From positions 1,732,501 through 1,796,500 of the forward strand of contig LR746280.1 of assembly GCA_902729315.2 (NCBI GenBank): a stretch of 64,000 nucleotides of DNA, in the 5' to 3' direction. Every line of letters starts with the position of its first letter. The stretch's first letter is position 1. This DNA comes from Spirodela intermedia (taxonomy: Eukaryota > Streptophyta > Magnoliopsida > Alismatales > Araceae). The notes under the pieces are model-generated. The model searched no databases. It was not told the origin of the DNA and was given only the letters and a program-made list of their open reading frames with translations. Shown in pieces: positions 36,201 through 49,227 of the stretch. Made by a program: the position numbers and the translations under genes.

Positions 36201-39200
36201 TAATATCAGGTGATTGCCTTCCTCTTTGAAGATGAAGATCTTGTTCTGGAGGATACAACATGGGAGAGTACCAGCTTTTGATCTCCTTGCGCCCATTATC
36301 CATCATTTGAGGACTCCCTAGAGCCTGTGGGGAGGATGATCCATTAGATCACCTATTTGTTGACTGCTCGTTTTCATTGGATATTCAATGGCATATCTCT
36401 GGAATAGTTGGGGAGCGGTGGAGCAGTACAGCTAACCTCAGCATTTGATAGTTGTAAAAGATTGAAAAAGTAGGTTCCTCGTAAGGAATGTTACCCTTCT
36501 GACAGTTTGGAATGAGAGGCGCGTTATTTTTACCACCTAGGCTTTTTTTTAGAGAGGTTTCATCTCTTTGAACTAACGAGGATAATAGGCTCCGTAATTT
36601 TGTGATGGGGAAAGAATCAGTCCTCAGTTTTGAGGGGATCAGCGTTCTAGCTTTTTATGTACGAAACGTTACCAAACCGGGTGATAGTTTCAGAAAAGGC
36701 TTTAAGTTGTTGAAATCTCATCGACCTTGTATATTCCTCTCTTTTTTGTATTCTATGCATGTGGTACCATTCACTTCAAAACAAAAAATCATTTATAGAT
36801 TTATATATCTATCTCTGTCCAAGGAAGAACCACTGTGAATAACCTAGCACTAACTAATAACCTAATTGATATCATTTTTCGAGCTTTCCCAGTCTAACGT
36901 TGAAACGTGGCATATAAATTTCAAATCCTAGGCATTGGCCTTCTTAGCCTAACACTCGACATAGGTCTACTAAGAAGTCATTGTCAAAGAGACATAGGCC
37001 TGCATCATTCCCAGCAAAACTCATCAAATCTGGCTGTCTTTTCAAGCTGCACATATTTCCTTGCCATGCTTTTTCTTGAATTTCATAGATTCGCGATGAC
37101 TTGGAGCAATCATGAAGATAGCCATTTTTGGTTTGGTGCTTGAATTTAATTTCGATTTGTTGCATGCAGGCGGGATATGTGGGTGAGGACGTGGAATCTA
37201 TATTATACAAGCTTTTAACGGTATTGTTGAGCCTCTCAGTTAAAAGTCATCAGTTATTTGTCAGACTTAAATGATAAAAAAATCTTCCTTTCTATGTAAT
37301 TGTTTTCCAATTGAGAATTTTGGGCTTCTTTTGGTAGTTTCCATATCACTGTTTCTTGTCTGATGGTGGTGTCATTTAATATGCTGTTGTTTAGTGAGCG
37401 GCATTGAGTGGAAGGAATCTCAGCTGAAATAGTTTTGGCTAGGCTAACATCTTTTCTGTTTTTGATCCAGGTTCAAATGGTCAATGTTTGAAAAATTGTT
37501 ATCATGCGGGGTATTTGCCAGAAAAATACATCCTTTAATGTGAAAACTTATATTCTTGATGAAAGGAATGGATCTGAAACGACTAAAATTGGGTTTTTTT
37601 TTGCATCATTTATGTCTAATATGTCTAATTTATGCAGTGCATTTTCATCAGAGTCCGACTGGTGCGAATGGCTATTTGCTATTGCAAGAATTAATGGATT
37701 CTCAGTTTAAGTACAAGGAGTTTGATTTTGTGTGAATTTTCAGAACAGAATTTCCATGACTGACTACTCCAGTGGCTGGTTCGGTTCTAAAGATTTTTGA
37801 AGAGGATTAGGTTTTTCTCTACAAACTTTAGCTAAAAAAATGTTAGAAACAAAGGAATGGAAAAGTGTATACCTAGTATTTGCTGATGAGGGGAGTCTAC
37901 TCTCCGTTGAGTAGTTCTCTAAGGCTCTGAAATGTGGATGGTGGTTGCTTGTCTATCATGGTTGAAAAGTTGTTTGGTGAATCTTGGACGTGAAGGTGTA
38001 ATAGCTTGGGAGATTATGAAACAATCGAGATGGCAGCTGTGGATTCCTTGGAGAGAAGATGTGACAAAACAGGGGGCGCATGTCTGAAGTAGACTGGTGG
38101 GCATTCAGTTCCACTTGTGCTCGCGGTCCTCTGTACCCTGATCAATAGATTGGGTTTTCTCATCTTACCCAGTTGTCATATTAGAATCCATTTATCAATA
38201 GAAATTAACCTATTCTTAATTACTTTCAAACTCTGTTATTCTGTTTTTTAAGAACGGTTCGGATTTACAGATCTTAGTCACTTTCTTTTTGTTTGCTAAT
38301 TTAGAATCAGTTATCTGGAGTTTATTTCTTTAAATGTTGCCCTCCAGTACCGTATGTTCAGTTTTTCTTTCTTTTGTTTTTACATTTCAGTAATAATATG
38401 TTTCTAACCATTGTTGTTCTTAGGTTGCTGACTTCAATGTGGCTGCAGCCCAACAGGGCATTGTATACATAGACGAAGTTGATAAAATTACAAAAAAGGT
38501 TACCATGTGAAAATTTTAAGGTGCACTTATGTGGCATGTCAATAATATGTTTTTCTTCCTAATAGATTATGTTTTTTTTAATAGGCAGAGAGCCTTAACA
38601 TCAGTAGGGATGTCTCTGGTGAGGGTGTTCAGCAGGCCTTGCTGAAGATGCTAGAAGGAACTGTGAGTTTGAAATTTTGGCATGCTCACCATCAGACCCC
38701 GTCTATATTACCTCATATGCTTTTTCTTTTTCCAATTTGAATTAATGTATTTAAATAAAAAAATCAGCATTCATGAAAAACGTGTGCTATCTCTCTTTTT
38801 TTTTTTTCTTGCTCTAGGTTGTTAATGTTCCAGAAAAAGGAGCCAGAAAGCACCCAAGAGGGGACAATATTCAGGTACATCGTTGTAATGTATTATACGC
38901 TTGAAAGAGTAAGCTACAAGTCCTTCTCTCTGAGAGAACCCCCAGGGGGGTGGTGTGTTGGAAGGGGGGGGCGGCTGGACTGTGATATGGGATAGTTTTC
39001 TATAAGGTATGGGTAATCTAATCTACAGAATAGAGTAGTGTGAGCCTGCTCGTACATTTGAACTTTCCTTGCGCAATAGCCACTACTGATCTTCAGCTCT
39101 TCATCCAGTCCTTTTTACTTTCATCCACCGGTCTTGGGAGGTTCTTTAGTTCTTTACTTTATGAAGTTTTAGAATAGTACTGTTTGGAAAGCGGGTTCCA

Positions 39201-42200
39201 AAGGCCGACTGCACACTATTTCACACTGTGGACTCCTTCGCAGATTATTATATATGCCTGGGTAGAGAATGTTTTTAAGAGGAGAAAGTATGTGCCCTTC
39301 TATATCTATTTCCAAGTTTTCTTCATAACAGCAGTATCGATTTCTAGTTTATTGCTTTGACAATTCTTGATATGCTACTTTGCAGGTAGATACAAAGGAT
39401 ATTTTATTCATTTGTGGCGGTGCATTTGTTGATCTAGAAAAGACAATCTCGGAAAGGTCTTAGTTATCTGAAATGGTGATATAGACATCTTATTTTTTCC
39501 CTTCAATCTCGTAACGGAGAGTTGCTTATTTCCAGACGCCATGACTCATCTATTGGTTTTGGGGCTCCAGTGCGTGCAAACATGAGAACTGGTAACCTGA
39601 CAAATGCGGTTGTGACATCATCTTTGCTAGAATCAGTAAGTAGCGGCAATAGTTTTCTGACGCCAAACTTTAACGTCTTTCTGACTATTGAAAAGTAATA
39701 GTACTTGCTATGTCACAACTTTATAGGTTGAAAGCAGTGATCTTGTTGCATATGGTCTAATTCCAGAATTTGTTGGAAGGTTTCCTATATTTGTCAGTTT
39801 GTCTGCCCTTAATGAGGATCAACTTGTTCAGGTAGCTTCCTTTCTCCACCGTAATGCTCTATCTTCGATGGTTTAGTCTGTTGTTCTAGTTTTTAATTCA
39901 TAGCCTTGTGTTCAGGTGTACTGATGCTAAAATTTGTGTCAAATGTATGCTGTTCCGAGCAAGGATGTTGTCATTTTGAAAATTATATGACTTTGCTGAT
40001 GACTACTTCTTACCTTTAGTGATAAAAGGGTTTAGATAAAATAGCGAAGACGTTTCTTGTGGCCATTCTGTGATTAAATAATCAATGCTAGAGTGATCTA
40101 GCAGCTGTCTAATTTTCTCTAATCTTTTCTGTCTCAGGTCCTAACAGAGCCCAGAAACGCATTAGTCAAGCAATATAAAAAATTGTTTCAGATGAATGAT
40201 GTAAGTTTTTTAGCTGAGAGAATGATAGTCAATTGTATGTTTTAACTTTTAGGGTACCTGCTTTCCACTTGTGAGTTAATAGGAACCAACTTTTGGCAAT
40301 ATCTTGGAAGAACAACTCAGTCATAGTTGTCAGTGTACCCTTTGTTTCAGGTCAAACTACATTTTACTGAAAACGCTTTGAGGCTAATAGCGAGGAAAGC
40401 TCTGGCAAAGAATACTGGTGCACGTGGATTGCGATCAATATTGGAGAATATCTTGACAGAAGCCATGTATGAGGTGTGCTAATTTTCATTTGTTTGCTAA
40501 AGACGGATATCCACAACCATATCATTTATGCATAACTAAAAGACGAGTCCAATTTCATCATATTTTTTGACAAGACCAAAAAACTTCTTATGCAGCATTG
40601 CCTTAGATTCTCAGCCTCGAATGTTCACAATCGGAATGTCTTGTTGATCTGATTATGTGCTTTTTATATGATCAGTTAAATGTCTCGCTTATCTCTTTGA
40701 TGCCCGACGTAGCCTTTCATACTCCATGGAATGTTCTAGCTAGTTTTCTCGTCTAGTTTTTTTTTGGTGACGTCTTATCATCTTCTATTATCTATTTTTC
40801 TTGTAATACTCTTCGCTTTCTGGTATCAAGATCTTCTATTCCCCCACCAGCAGCATAACTTAGTTCCAATATCATAATCCTAGTCTAGGAACTTCTTAAT
40901 GCTTTGTTATTCCAATTTTCTGAATCCGGATTTATTACGACTTGCTATGCATTCCTTTAAAACTAGTTAAATATTTCAAATGGTGTTAATATAAATTAGG
41001 GCACTAGGGGCTTGTTTTGTTTCCCTCATTTGACATGATAGCATTTTTCCTTAGGTTTCTTTTGCCGGAAATACTAGAAAAATAGAGGATAAGTTGAAAT
41101 CTGTCGCATAATGGGTGCCTCGATTTAATATTTTAACCTCATAAAAATTTATGTTATGATAAATATATATCTATTATAAGAATGTTAAGTAGTTAATAAA
41201 TGTAAGGTAATATTGAAAAAGTAATATAAAGTAGTTAATAAGTGCAAGAAATGTAAAACTACATTAAGTATAACTATTTATTTTTCTACACTAATATGTA
41301 TGATAATTCCATTTAAGAAACTTTTTCTTATCCTGTTTTCATTCTTATCTTCTTTCTAATTTCTAAAACTAAAATAAAATAATAAGAAGTTTTTATGAGT
41401 TTGCGACTCTAACTGATTTCATGATAAAGTCTATTCTTAAACCCTGGAGTCTGGATCTTTTTCTTCGCCTTCTGTTATGATGTAGCCTTAGCCACGAACT
41501 GTTGTTGTCCAGTCTGATCCTAATTCTTGATCTTTCATAGATTCCCGACACCAGCACAGGGAAAGACAGAATAGATGCCGTTGTGGTTGAAGAGGAGTCC
41601 GTCAGATCCTGGGGATCAGGGGGGCGTGGAGCTAAAATCCTTTATGGAGAAGGTGCACTGGAACGGTATCTTTCTCAGCAGAATGAGGGTGAACCAGTGG
41701 TATGTGCTAGTGACTCCCACAATACAAGCTTGGCAAGCTTCTTCTTCGTTCTTCTGCTGACTTTTGTTAAGATTTGTATCTATCATACATATAACTATAT
41801 ATTATCGCATTTATGGATCATTCAATGGGCATGTAATTGGAGTTCATGCCCAGAGTAGCATACCCCTTTTTATTTCTTCATGAAATTATTGCCTCTTGCT
41901 CTTCTCTCGTCCTTTAAATTTAAAGTAAAGCTTCCCCATATGGTACACCTTCCCTCTCTCTCCCTCCCAAACCTGAACAGTTGAACCGTTGACTTTTGAG
42001 GTGGGATCTAACTTCCTCCTGCTGTCCCCTCTAAATTTGGTTGAAAAATTCATTAGTCAATCAGAATGGGGGTCTGATGCATTCAATCTTGAAGCATCAT
42101 TCGACCATCTTTCATTTATGTTTCCCAAGGTTACGATGATTCAGGTCTTATCAAGCTTCAAAATGGTTCTGTTGGAAATCTGTAGGTTGCATATTCTTGC

Positions 42201-42338
42201 TTAGTACTTGTCTAATTTACATCTGATTCGATTTCTTAGTACTCTTCGACCTTATACAAGTTAGAAATGCATGTTATTGTGTTACAGAGAGAACCTGAGC
42301 TGGAATCGGAGCCTGTTTCCAGAGTTGCTAGCATGTAA
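33206..42338 (+). CDS. CLPX: ATP-dependent Clp protease ATP-binding subunit ClpX, mitochondrial
   Basis: 574-aa AAA+ unfoldase that feeds substrates to ClpP in the mitochondrial matrix. Exons: 33206-33754, 34676-34737, 34910-35010, 35223-35302, 37170-37220, 38424-38498, 38585-38662, 38818-38874, 39386-39456, 39536-39635, 39727-39831, 40138-40200, 40351-40473, 41541-41699, 42288-42338; all join in frame. Seen: Arg-rich presequence; Walker A GPTGSGKT (233-240); pore loop GYVG (266-269); Walker [10 protein letters not shown] with D298/E299; ClpP-binding IGF loop (381-383); sensor 2 GAR (R489). No Cys pairs precede the AAA+ core, so the N-terminal zinc-binding domain of bacterial ClpX is missing. 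Intron 4 has a GC donor; the other 13 introns are GT-AG. Intron 4 (1.9 kb) carries a LINE remnant. The ATG at 33206 is the first in its frame. All catalytic motifs are intact. Confidence 0.95.
35303..37169 (+). other. GC-AG intron (CLPX intron 4)
   Basis: Exon 4 must end CAG (…LTQ) and exon 5 must start GCGGGATATGTG (AGYV) to keep the highly conserved protein. The only fitting donor is CAG|GCAAGT, the standard GC-type donor context, paired with acceptor TGCATGCAG. No GT donor preserves the frame and sequence. Confidence 0.85.
36220..36540 (+). mobile_element. L1-type LINE remnant (zf-RVT region) in CLPX intron 4
   Basis: Plus-strand translation, with stops, reads [19 protein letters not shown], then [18 protein letters not shown] and [12 protein letters not shown]. 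This matches the C-terminal zinc-binding domain of plant LINE reverse transcriptases (PPKVKIFLWR...GRLPT...CxLCGExxESLDHLFxxCPFS...W). It is in the same sense as CLPX. Weaker RT-like wording occurs upstream at about 35.75-35.9 kb. The intron is removed, so CLPX coding is unaffected. Confidence 0.7.
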
Positions 42339-43166
42339 AACCATACCATCACAGCTTACAGTAGCACCTGTAATGAGTAAGTCCTCTGTTTATGCTGTAA
42401 CTCTGCTTCATGGACTCAATCCAGATTTGTACAACTGCCCAATAGTTTTATTACATGTGTGATACCTGGCTTAAGGTCACCAATGAATTCAACTATTTCC
42501 CCATTTAGAAAGTGCTTCAGAGCTAGATATGACCTCCTACTGGATTCCGGTGGCACCTGACGTGGGCACTTTTGTTAATTAAAAAAGGAGAGGGATAAAA
42601 GTGCAATCCTTTGGAGTTGAATGGGGCTTCTGTTGATAGGGAGATTATTTTGACGGAAAAAAAAAGGGTTGTGGGAATCATCGGCTCTTTAAAATTTATT
42701 TTTAATTTTTTTCTGTTTTTATTAGTAAAATTCAATGGATTTTTGTGCTCATGTATTAAGTCGCACTCTCTTTTTTTGTTTTTTTTTTCAAGTCCCCCAA
42801 AAGTGATACTCTTTCTCGGCACCCTCAACATTATTAGAAAATATAAGATGGATATTCCCACGGGCTTCGTTCAGAAGCAAAGATAGGAAGGGAGGACGAT
42901 GGCAGATTCAATGATTTCATTGTTATTATTGAATTGTGAGAATAAGAAAAAGAATAAAAAAACCAATTGTCACACCGGCAAGAGAGGCCAATTGTTCATA
43001 TGATGTAAAGAGTGTAAGTTAAAGATGATGAGGATTTTTTTCGAAAAATGATGATCTCTTGAGAATTTTTAAAACAAAATGGTCTTTAGTCTTTTGGATG
43101 AGTATTCTTGAGACCCCCGCCTAAACATCTTCCCAAAATGCCCTCTCTAGGACCAATACCTCTCGG

Positions 43167-43178
43167 ATATATATATAT

Positions 43179-43224
<46 letters not shown>

Positions 43225-43241
43225 TCACTCACTCACTCACT
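43167..43241. repeat. Compound microsatellite (TA)n(CT)n(ACTC)n
   Basis: TA at about 43167-43181, CT at 43182-43220 and ACTC tetranucleotides at about 43222-43241. Confidence 0.93.
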
Positions 43242-43977
43242 CTAATTTGGTACCAAAAATTTGATTCTTGAAGGCCGCTGCTATTAGATTACCTGCTCAC
43301 AAATACCTGCTCGTACACCATTAATGTGTGCTAAATCTCTCAACCGTCAATGCCTTTTTTCTTGAAGTATCATAAAAATTGCTTCCTAGGTTGAGAACAA
43401 TATTAGAGTTATTGAACGAAATAGGAAAGTGAAATCTTGCATCATTCAACAAGAATTACACACAATGGCAACTTAGGAAGCAAGACTTGTCAACAGCACA
43501 CCCATTGGACACCCGGCATTGGATTATTAGCTCATAAATCAATAGTAAAATCAATAAAGAGACATGAACAAATTTGCAAGTCTCAAGACATGTGCGGGGA
43601 TTATGATTGTTGAGTAGCCAGATTTGATTGTGTAATACAGTCTTAGAGTGATTGTGGACCTATTGAGGGGGATGTGGGACAGTCAAGAGAGGTTCTCTGC
43701 TAGACAAGTGAAGTTAATTGAATTAGAACTGCAACAAGGGTGCGCCTACAGGATCATAAGCACTTCACAAAGCAAATGATTTCATGCATAGTCAATGTTC
43801 TTTGGTCTTAATGTCAACTCCTTCACATGTATGTTGACAATTTTACTCAATGATTGGGTCTACTTCTGTCATGTGAAGGATCACGTAGATAATGGGAGAG
43901 CCATGCATGAGGCCTAGTGACTAGGAGAAGAAGACTAGCTCACCTGGGTCCTTAAGCTGTGTAGAAGTCAATCGAGT

Positions 43978-43978
43978 C

Positions 43979-44028
<50 letters not shown>
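43978..44028. repeat. (ATT)n microsatellite
   Basis: About 16 uninterrupted ATT units in AT-rich spacer. Confidence 0.95.
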
Positions 44029-44030
<2 letters not shown>

Positions 44031-47012
44031 CTATAATTCATTTTAAATCTAATATCAAAAATGAATTTACTTGATGAAAAGTTTCAGGTATAGCATGATT
44101 TCACTATTTAAAGACGTGACGTTTTGGTTGTCAACCTTCAATTACTGACGATTAGGGTTTTTGGGGGAGAGCTCGTCAACCTTGAATTTATCCTCTTGTT
44201 CCTTGGTTTTTCCTCACGTCCCCTGATTTCCTCCCCGTTTTCTCTTCTTCCTCCCATCCACCCCACCTTACTAGCTGCGTCCCACACGCCAAAAGTCCCC
44301 TGGCATTTGCCGACGCCAAATTGCCATCTGTACCCCAATTTGGGAACTTGAGAACACACCCCATCATCCCTCATGCTCGGAGCATGGCCTTATATTACTT
44401 ATTATTGAAGTATAGTTTGCCCTCAACATTGACCTATATTAATTATTTTGTGTGATTTTAAGCATGAACTTATAGGATTATTGATTTATCCTCTATTTAA
44501 GTAAAATAATAGATCTCCTATTTAGCAGCTCTCTCTCTCTCTGACTCTCTCTCTCTCTCTCTCTCTCATAATCTTAATTACTTGATACCTTTCAAATTAA
44601 TACAATTTGAGTCCTATGTGATTATATTATTTTTTTAATACTGCTTGGATTTATCATGAATTAGATTTTAGTACTATAGCTCGAGTTAGGTTATGGTGCA
44701 TAGCAAATCAGATTAAAAAATCTCATTCCATGTTTTATGCCTACTTTGTCGTCATAATTTAAGTCTACCATAGCTTGCATTGTTATTATTGCACCAAGTA
44801 CCCATAAGTGAGGTTTGATCTGAAATTCAATAACAATCCATACTAACTTATTTACACATAATTATAAGATTATGACTCAAATTGAGCGATTAATGAGACT
44901 AGGGTTCGATGGGTTAGTGATCCTAGGTGCAGCTGATGATAACCCAGATTGAGAGTGCTTAGATGCTCATCTTAGGACACACTTAGGTCACTTAGCTCAT
45001 TGAAAACCTCATTAGACATCAAACTTAAAGGTTTTAAGGTGAGCTAGTAGTTTTGATGCTTCAATTGATATTAATAAATATGATTATCTGAGACTCGGTA
45101 TGAATCTTTATTTCGAGTGAGTGATGTGTTGATGCTCATAACTATGGTTATTTGATGCCTCACTAAGAGGATAAGGGATAGATGCTTTCATAATTGGTCA
45201 ACACTTTTCTCCCATAGCTGATCAAGATGGAAGTTGGCATGACGGGCAACCCAGCTCTATTTCATGGGAGAGATCAGGGAAATGGACAGGCTCAGCCAAC
45301 TTGAAAGTTTCATTATCCTCGTTGACTTCTAAGAGTTGACATCACAGGTACGTAAAATAGTGGCATTAGGAGGTAATTATGAATTAAAAAACCAAATCAA
45401 GAGAGTAATTAGGATTAATAGATAAAATTAATCTCCTAAACTGTAAACAAGGAATGAAAAAAAAGGACTCAAAAGAAAGACTCAAGTGAGTTGGTCTTAC
45501 CCTCTTAGCTACAAGGCTGTTGGTATAGTCCTCTCAGCAAGACAATGCTCCTCAGAGATGCTCCGTCATTCAGGTTCCGCTTTAATCATGATCTATAAGA
45601 ACATCTATGAGAACATCACGCACAAAACTAGGTAACTTCATGTTTCATAAAGAAAGATAAATATTTTTAAATTATCATCTTCAATGCTGATAAAAGGGGC
45701 ATGATTTTAAATCTCAGCTGCAAGATATGCAAGGGATAACCTCATAAACCCACTTTAAACAACTCAGGATTCTCTGAGTTCATGTTGTTCACTCACGCCA
45801 TGAATTTACACTTTTGTATAATCTCTGAGCACTGGTTTGAGAAAAAAAATGGAAACAAAAAACTAGGGGAAGGGTAGGGATTCCAAATCGGGAGTCTTCA
45901 GGGAAACAAGTTGGCTGTCGGGCAAAAAGTCAACTGACCTGGTCAAACAGGGTAGATGTTAGAATATGTGGTTGTCACATTTTGCTCGCTGTGGGAAAAG
46001 AAAAGGGAGGAGAAAGTGGTCAAGAGAAGCCTTGTCAGAGCATGGAAGCTAGGAAATGACTCCAGGAGGAAGGGAAGCCAGAGAAGATGGAAGATCTCCA
46101 GGGTCAAATCTATCATCTTCTTCCTCTCTAGCCGATCCTCAGAGGATCTCAAGGGTCCACCTTGAAGACGTTGTTTGGTGGAATCCTCCTGCAACTCTCC
46201 CCCTTTCCTCCACTTCACTGCCGACAGTGATGTGGTTGCTGTCTTCAGAATCTATTGCCTCCATGGAGCTCCATCTTCAAGCCCAAGAGCTGGCCTGGAG
46301 CGAATGCCACCTCTGGGAATATGTCCTCTCTGACAGCAAGGTCCTCACCACCAATGTCAACCAGAAACTCTGCCCCAAGCTCATCTGCCTCATAATTTCC
46401 AGACCATGAATCATGTAAGATCGGTGGAACGGAGAATGGCACTGCTCTGCTTGATGAGCTCCATGGAGGGGAGCAGTCGTTTGAGTATGCTGAAGAAGGG
46501 TGTCAAGAAGGGCCAGAGAAAAGTGAAGCTGCATTCCTGGAGACTGTCCCTGAGACCATGGATCGTCCTTGTGATGAACTTGCTCTGAAGATCTCTCAGC
46601 ACCTTCCTTTTTTGTTCATATACATAGGAAAGAGGAAAGGTTTATGCTGCGGATAACTAATGAAAACTATTAATCTCCAATTAACTAATTTATTGAAGAT
46701 CAGATGATCATCCGATATAATCTCATAGCGATCACCATAAGGTATATGCTGCGCATGGGAATTCAACATTCTTTGAAGAAAAGGAGCATTGAATCAATCA
46801 CCATTGGATGGACCAAGATCAATAATTGAAGCCTTAAAACTCCAGGTGATGAAAAGACTGAGGCAATGGACTGTAACAAGCAGTACTGAATTCTTTGAGC
46901 AAATAGGCCCATACAGTTCCTACTTTTCCCCCAGTAGAGAAGAATCATCGATACGTCCATGAAGCAATGGCCTAAATCGACTGCATCATCTCTCTTCGCT
47001 AAACCTGCTTCT

Positions 47013-48218
47013 TTAAACTGCATCATCACTCTCAATCCCGTGACTGTCCTGGATCCCATACATAAGCTCCCTAAAAGTCCGGCCATCAACGAGATCCTTC
47101 TCCTGAAACTCCCTCAACAGAGCTACAGCATCCCCCACCCTTCCATGCCTGCACATTTCTTCGAGAACAGTCCGGTATGTGATAAGATCGGCTAACCTAC
47201 CCCTGCTCCCCATTTCCCAGAGGATCGCCACTGCCTCGTCCATCTGCCCAGCCATTGACAGAGCACAAACAAGCGAATTATACACCTTTTCACTGGGGAT
47301 GAGGCCCTTGTTCTTCATCTCTATATACAGCTCCTTGGCATTCTTTGTGCGGCCTTGCGCGCACAGCCCATGCACCAGGTAATTATAAGAATGCTCGTTC
47401 GGAAGGCACCTGTAGACGACGCCCATTTGGTGGAATACGCGGAGGGCATCGTTGATGTGGAGCGAGAGAACGTACCCCTTGATGATGGAGTTGAGGGTGA
47501 AGATATCAGGCTCGATCCCAGAATCCACCATCTGCCGAAACAGGCACCGGATGGTGTCCATGTAAATGTAGTTGATGTATGAGTTGTTCCCTTTGCCCAG
47601 CAGCGCTGCAAAAAGCAGATTGTACGTGGAGAGCGTGGGGCGGCAGGCAGCGGCAGCCGCCGAGTCCCGCATGCGCTTGAAGACGTTGACTGCCTTGGAC
47701 AGCATGCGAGCCTCTGTGTAGAAGTAGATCACGGTGTTGAAGAGCTCCTCAGACGCAATACAGGTAGCCGAGAGGGCTTGGACGATGACCACGTCCATCT
47801 CCTGGTACATCCTGGCGGCGCCGAGTTTCTTGATGGTGATGAGGTAGGTGGAGGCATCGTGCCTGAAGCGGGGCTGCAGGGAGGCCCAGTTGAAGATGTT
47901 TAGGCAAAGGATGGGATCCCGCTGGAGTTCCAGCATCCCCGAGAGATCATCCGAGGTGAACCTCGGAGGGAGCTGATCAATGCAGCACTGCAGGCGGGAC
48001 GGATCGGGAGTAGGAGGAAGAGATGGAGCTCGGCGCGATTCGGATTTTCGCTTGCTAGGGCTCCAAGATCGAGGACGAGGCGCTGAAGAGAAGCCGCTTG
48101 ACTGGAGCTGTGAGCAGACAACCTCAGGTTTTAGGGTTTTGCTTCCCCTCTCGATCCTCCCATAGATGGAACGGAGATCCCTCGGAATTTTTCTGGCCAC
48201 GGCAACCCAATTCATCAT
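47013..48218 (-). CDS. P-class pentatricopeptide repeat (PPR) protein, probably mitochondrial
   Basis: Intronless 401-aa protein. PPR proteins bind organelle RNA and act in stability, splicing or translation of specific transcripts. The first ~30 residues are basic and low in acid (ARKIPRDLRSIYGRIERG), a likely mitochondrial presequence. A degenerate helical region (about 85-190) precedes about five PPR units (about 195-385), for example SYNYLVHGLCAQGRTKNAKELY, with units ending in GxxP-type joints (GIEPDIF, GLIPSEK). No E, DYW or SMR extension is seen, so it is P-class. ATG 48218 is followed at once by a second ATG. The target RNA cannot be predicted. An AG/CT microsatellite (48296-48348) lies just upstream in the leader or promoter. 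Confidence 0.9.
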   Translation of the reverse strand: MMNWVAVARKIPRDLRSIYGRIERGSKTLKPEVVCSQLQSSGFSSAPRPRSWSPSKRKSESRRAPSLPPTPDPSRLQCCIDQLPPRFTSDDLSGMLELQRDPILCLNIFNWASLQPRFRHDASTYLITIKKLGAARMYQEMDVVIVQALSATCIASEELFNTVIYFYTEARMLSKAVNVFKRMRDSAAAAACRPTLSTYNLLFAALLGKGNNSYINYIYMDTIRCLFRQMVDSGIEPDIFTLNSIIKGYVLSLHINDALRVFHQMGVVYRCLPNEHSYNYLVHGLCAQGRTKNAKELYIEMKNKGLIPSEKVYNSLVCALSMAGQMDEAVAILWEMGSRGRLADLITYRTVLEEMCRHGRVGDAVALLREFQEKDLVDGRTFRELMYGIQDSHGIESDDAV

Positions 48219-48295
48219 AAATCAATCGCCCTCGTGGAAAAGCGGCAACTCTTTTGTTCCTGAGCGAGCCAGAGCTATAGAACCAGCGAGAGCAG

Positions 48296-48347
<52 letters not shown>

Positions 48348-49227
48348 GTGCCAGTGAGCTGGCCCAAGGGGACAAGATGAAGTCCAATAATGTATTAATG
48401 GGCCACGCCCAAGAGGAGAAAGCTCAAGGGCTGGGAATTTCTCCTTTAGACCCACAGTCCGCCCAGCCTACTGCGAGGGGTTTCAAGCTCAACTGTGGGA
48501 CCCACAGTGGAAATTCCCAAATTGGAATCCACTTGTCCACTTCAAGCTTGGAGGGCCCGAAACGGGCTACTTAAAAGCCCAAAATGGGCCCGCTGACAAC
48601 GGCTAACCTCAGCATAATATCAGCGACGCCTCTTAAGAAAAAGGGGAAAAGGCGGCAATCATACTTACCGACGGGTCAAAGTCAACTCAGCGACAACTCT
48701 GTTGTCGACGGGGTAGGCGTCAAATTTCCGGGCCCGGTCTCTAAATAAAGCCCATAATGAAAAAAAACCCGGCCTGGGCCCGTCAGGATCGGGCTCGGGC
48801 TCAATAGAGTCCAATCGGGAAGCCCGACCTTCATTTTTCTCTTCACACGGCCGCCTAAAATAGGTCACAAAATTAGCCTGGCCTGATAATTGAAGTATTT
48901 TTTATGTTGACCAGAACATATTAAGAGTAATTTAGATATTTCCATAAAAGTGAAAATGCATGTGTGATTCTGTAGTTCCAAGATTAAATAAAAGGATGAG
49001 AAATTATTTACTTAGAATTTATTTCTTGATTAAAGGAGGAGAAATAAAGTTATTATCGGGACTAAATATATATATATATATAATTGGGGCATGAATAAAA
49101 CTGAAATGAATTTGAAAATGGGCTTTTATTTAAGGTTTATTGGATAATGTTGTACTAAATTTCGGGTCTCTTAATAACTTCGGGTAAATACTGGAATTTG
49201 AATGGATTGTTTTTTTTTTTTAACAAC
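48219..49227. promoter_or_regulatory. Upstream region of the PPR gene
   Basis: Contains the (GA)n tract at 48296-48348 (CT in the sense of the PPR transcript), GC-rich sequence to about 48.85 kb, and GGTCAAAGTCAAC at about 48675, the same phrase found in the tandem repeat at 49.2 kb. On the minus strand it reads TTGACTTTGACC, a pair of W-box cores. No coding sequence is recognised. Confidence 0.45.
48296..48348. repeat. (GA)n microsatellite upstream of the PPR gene
   Basis: Near-pure GA tract 80-130 bp upstream of the PPR start codon. Confidence 0.95.

Larger units (their letters stand above)
42339..47012. other. Spacer between CLPX and PPR genes
   Basis: Starts with the CLPX 3' UTR region. 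It contains (TA)n(CT)n(ACTC)n at 43167-43241, (ATT)n at 43978-44028 and CT tracts at 44528-44567. A GC-richer stretch at about 46.05-46.62 kb has overlapping open frames on both strands but no domain I recognise. The part nearest 47.0 kb is the 3' flank of the PPR gene. Confidence 0.5.

Noticed and set aside
46056-46620. Overlapping open frames on both strands with some protein-like wording
   Set aside because: No frame stays open long enough, no domain is recognised, and no consistent splice model emerged. A transcript would be needed to call a gene.
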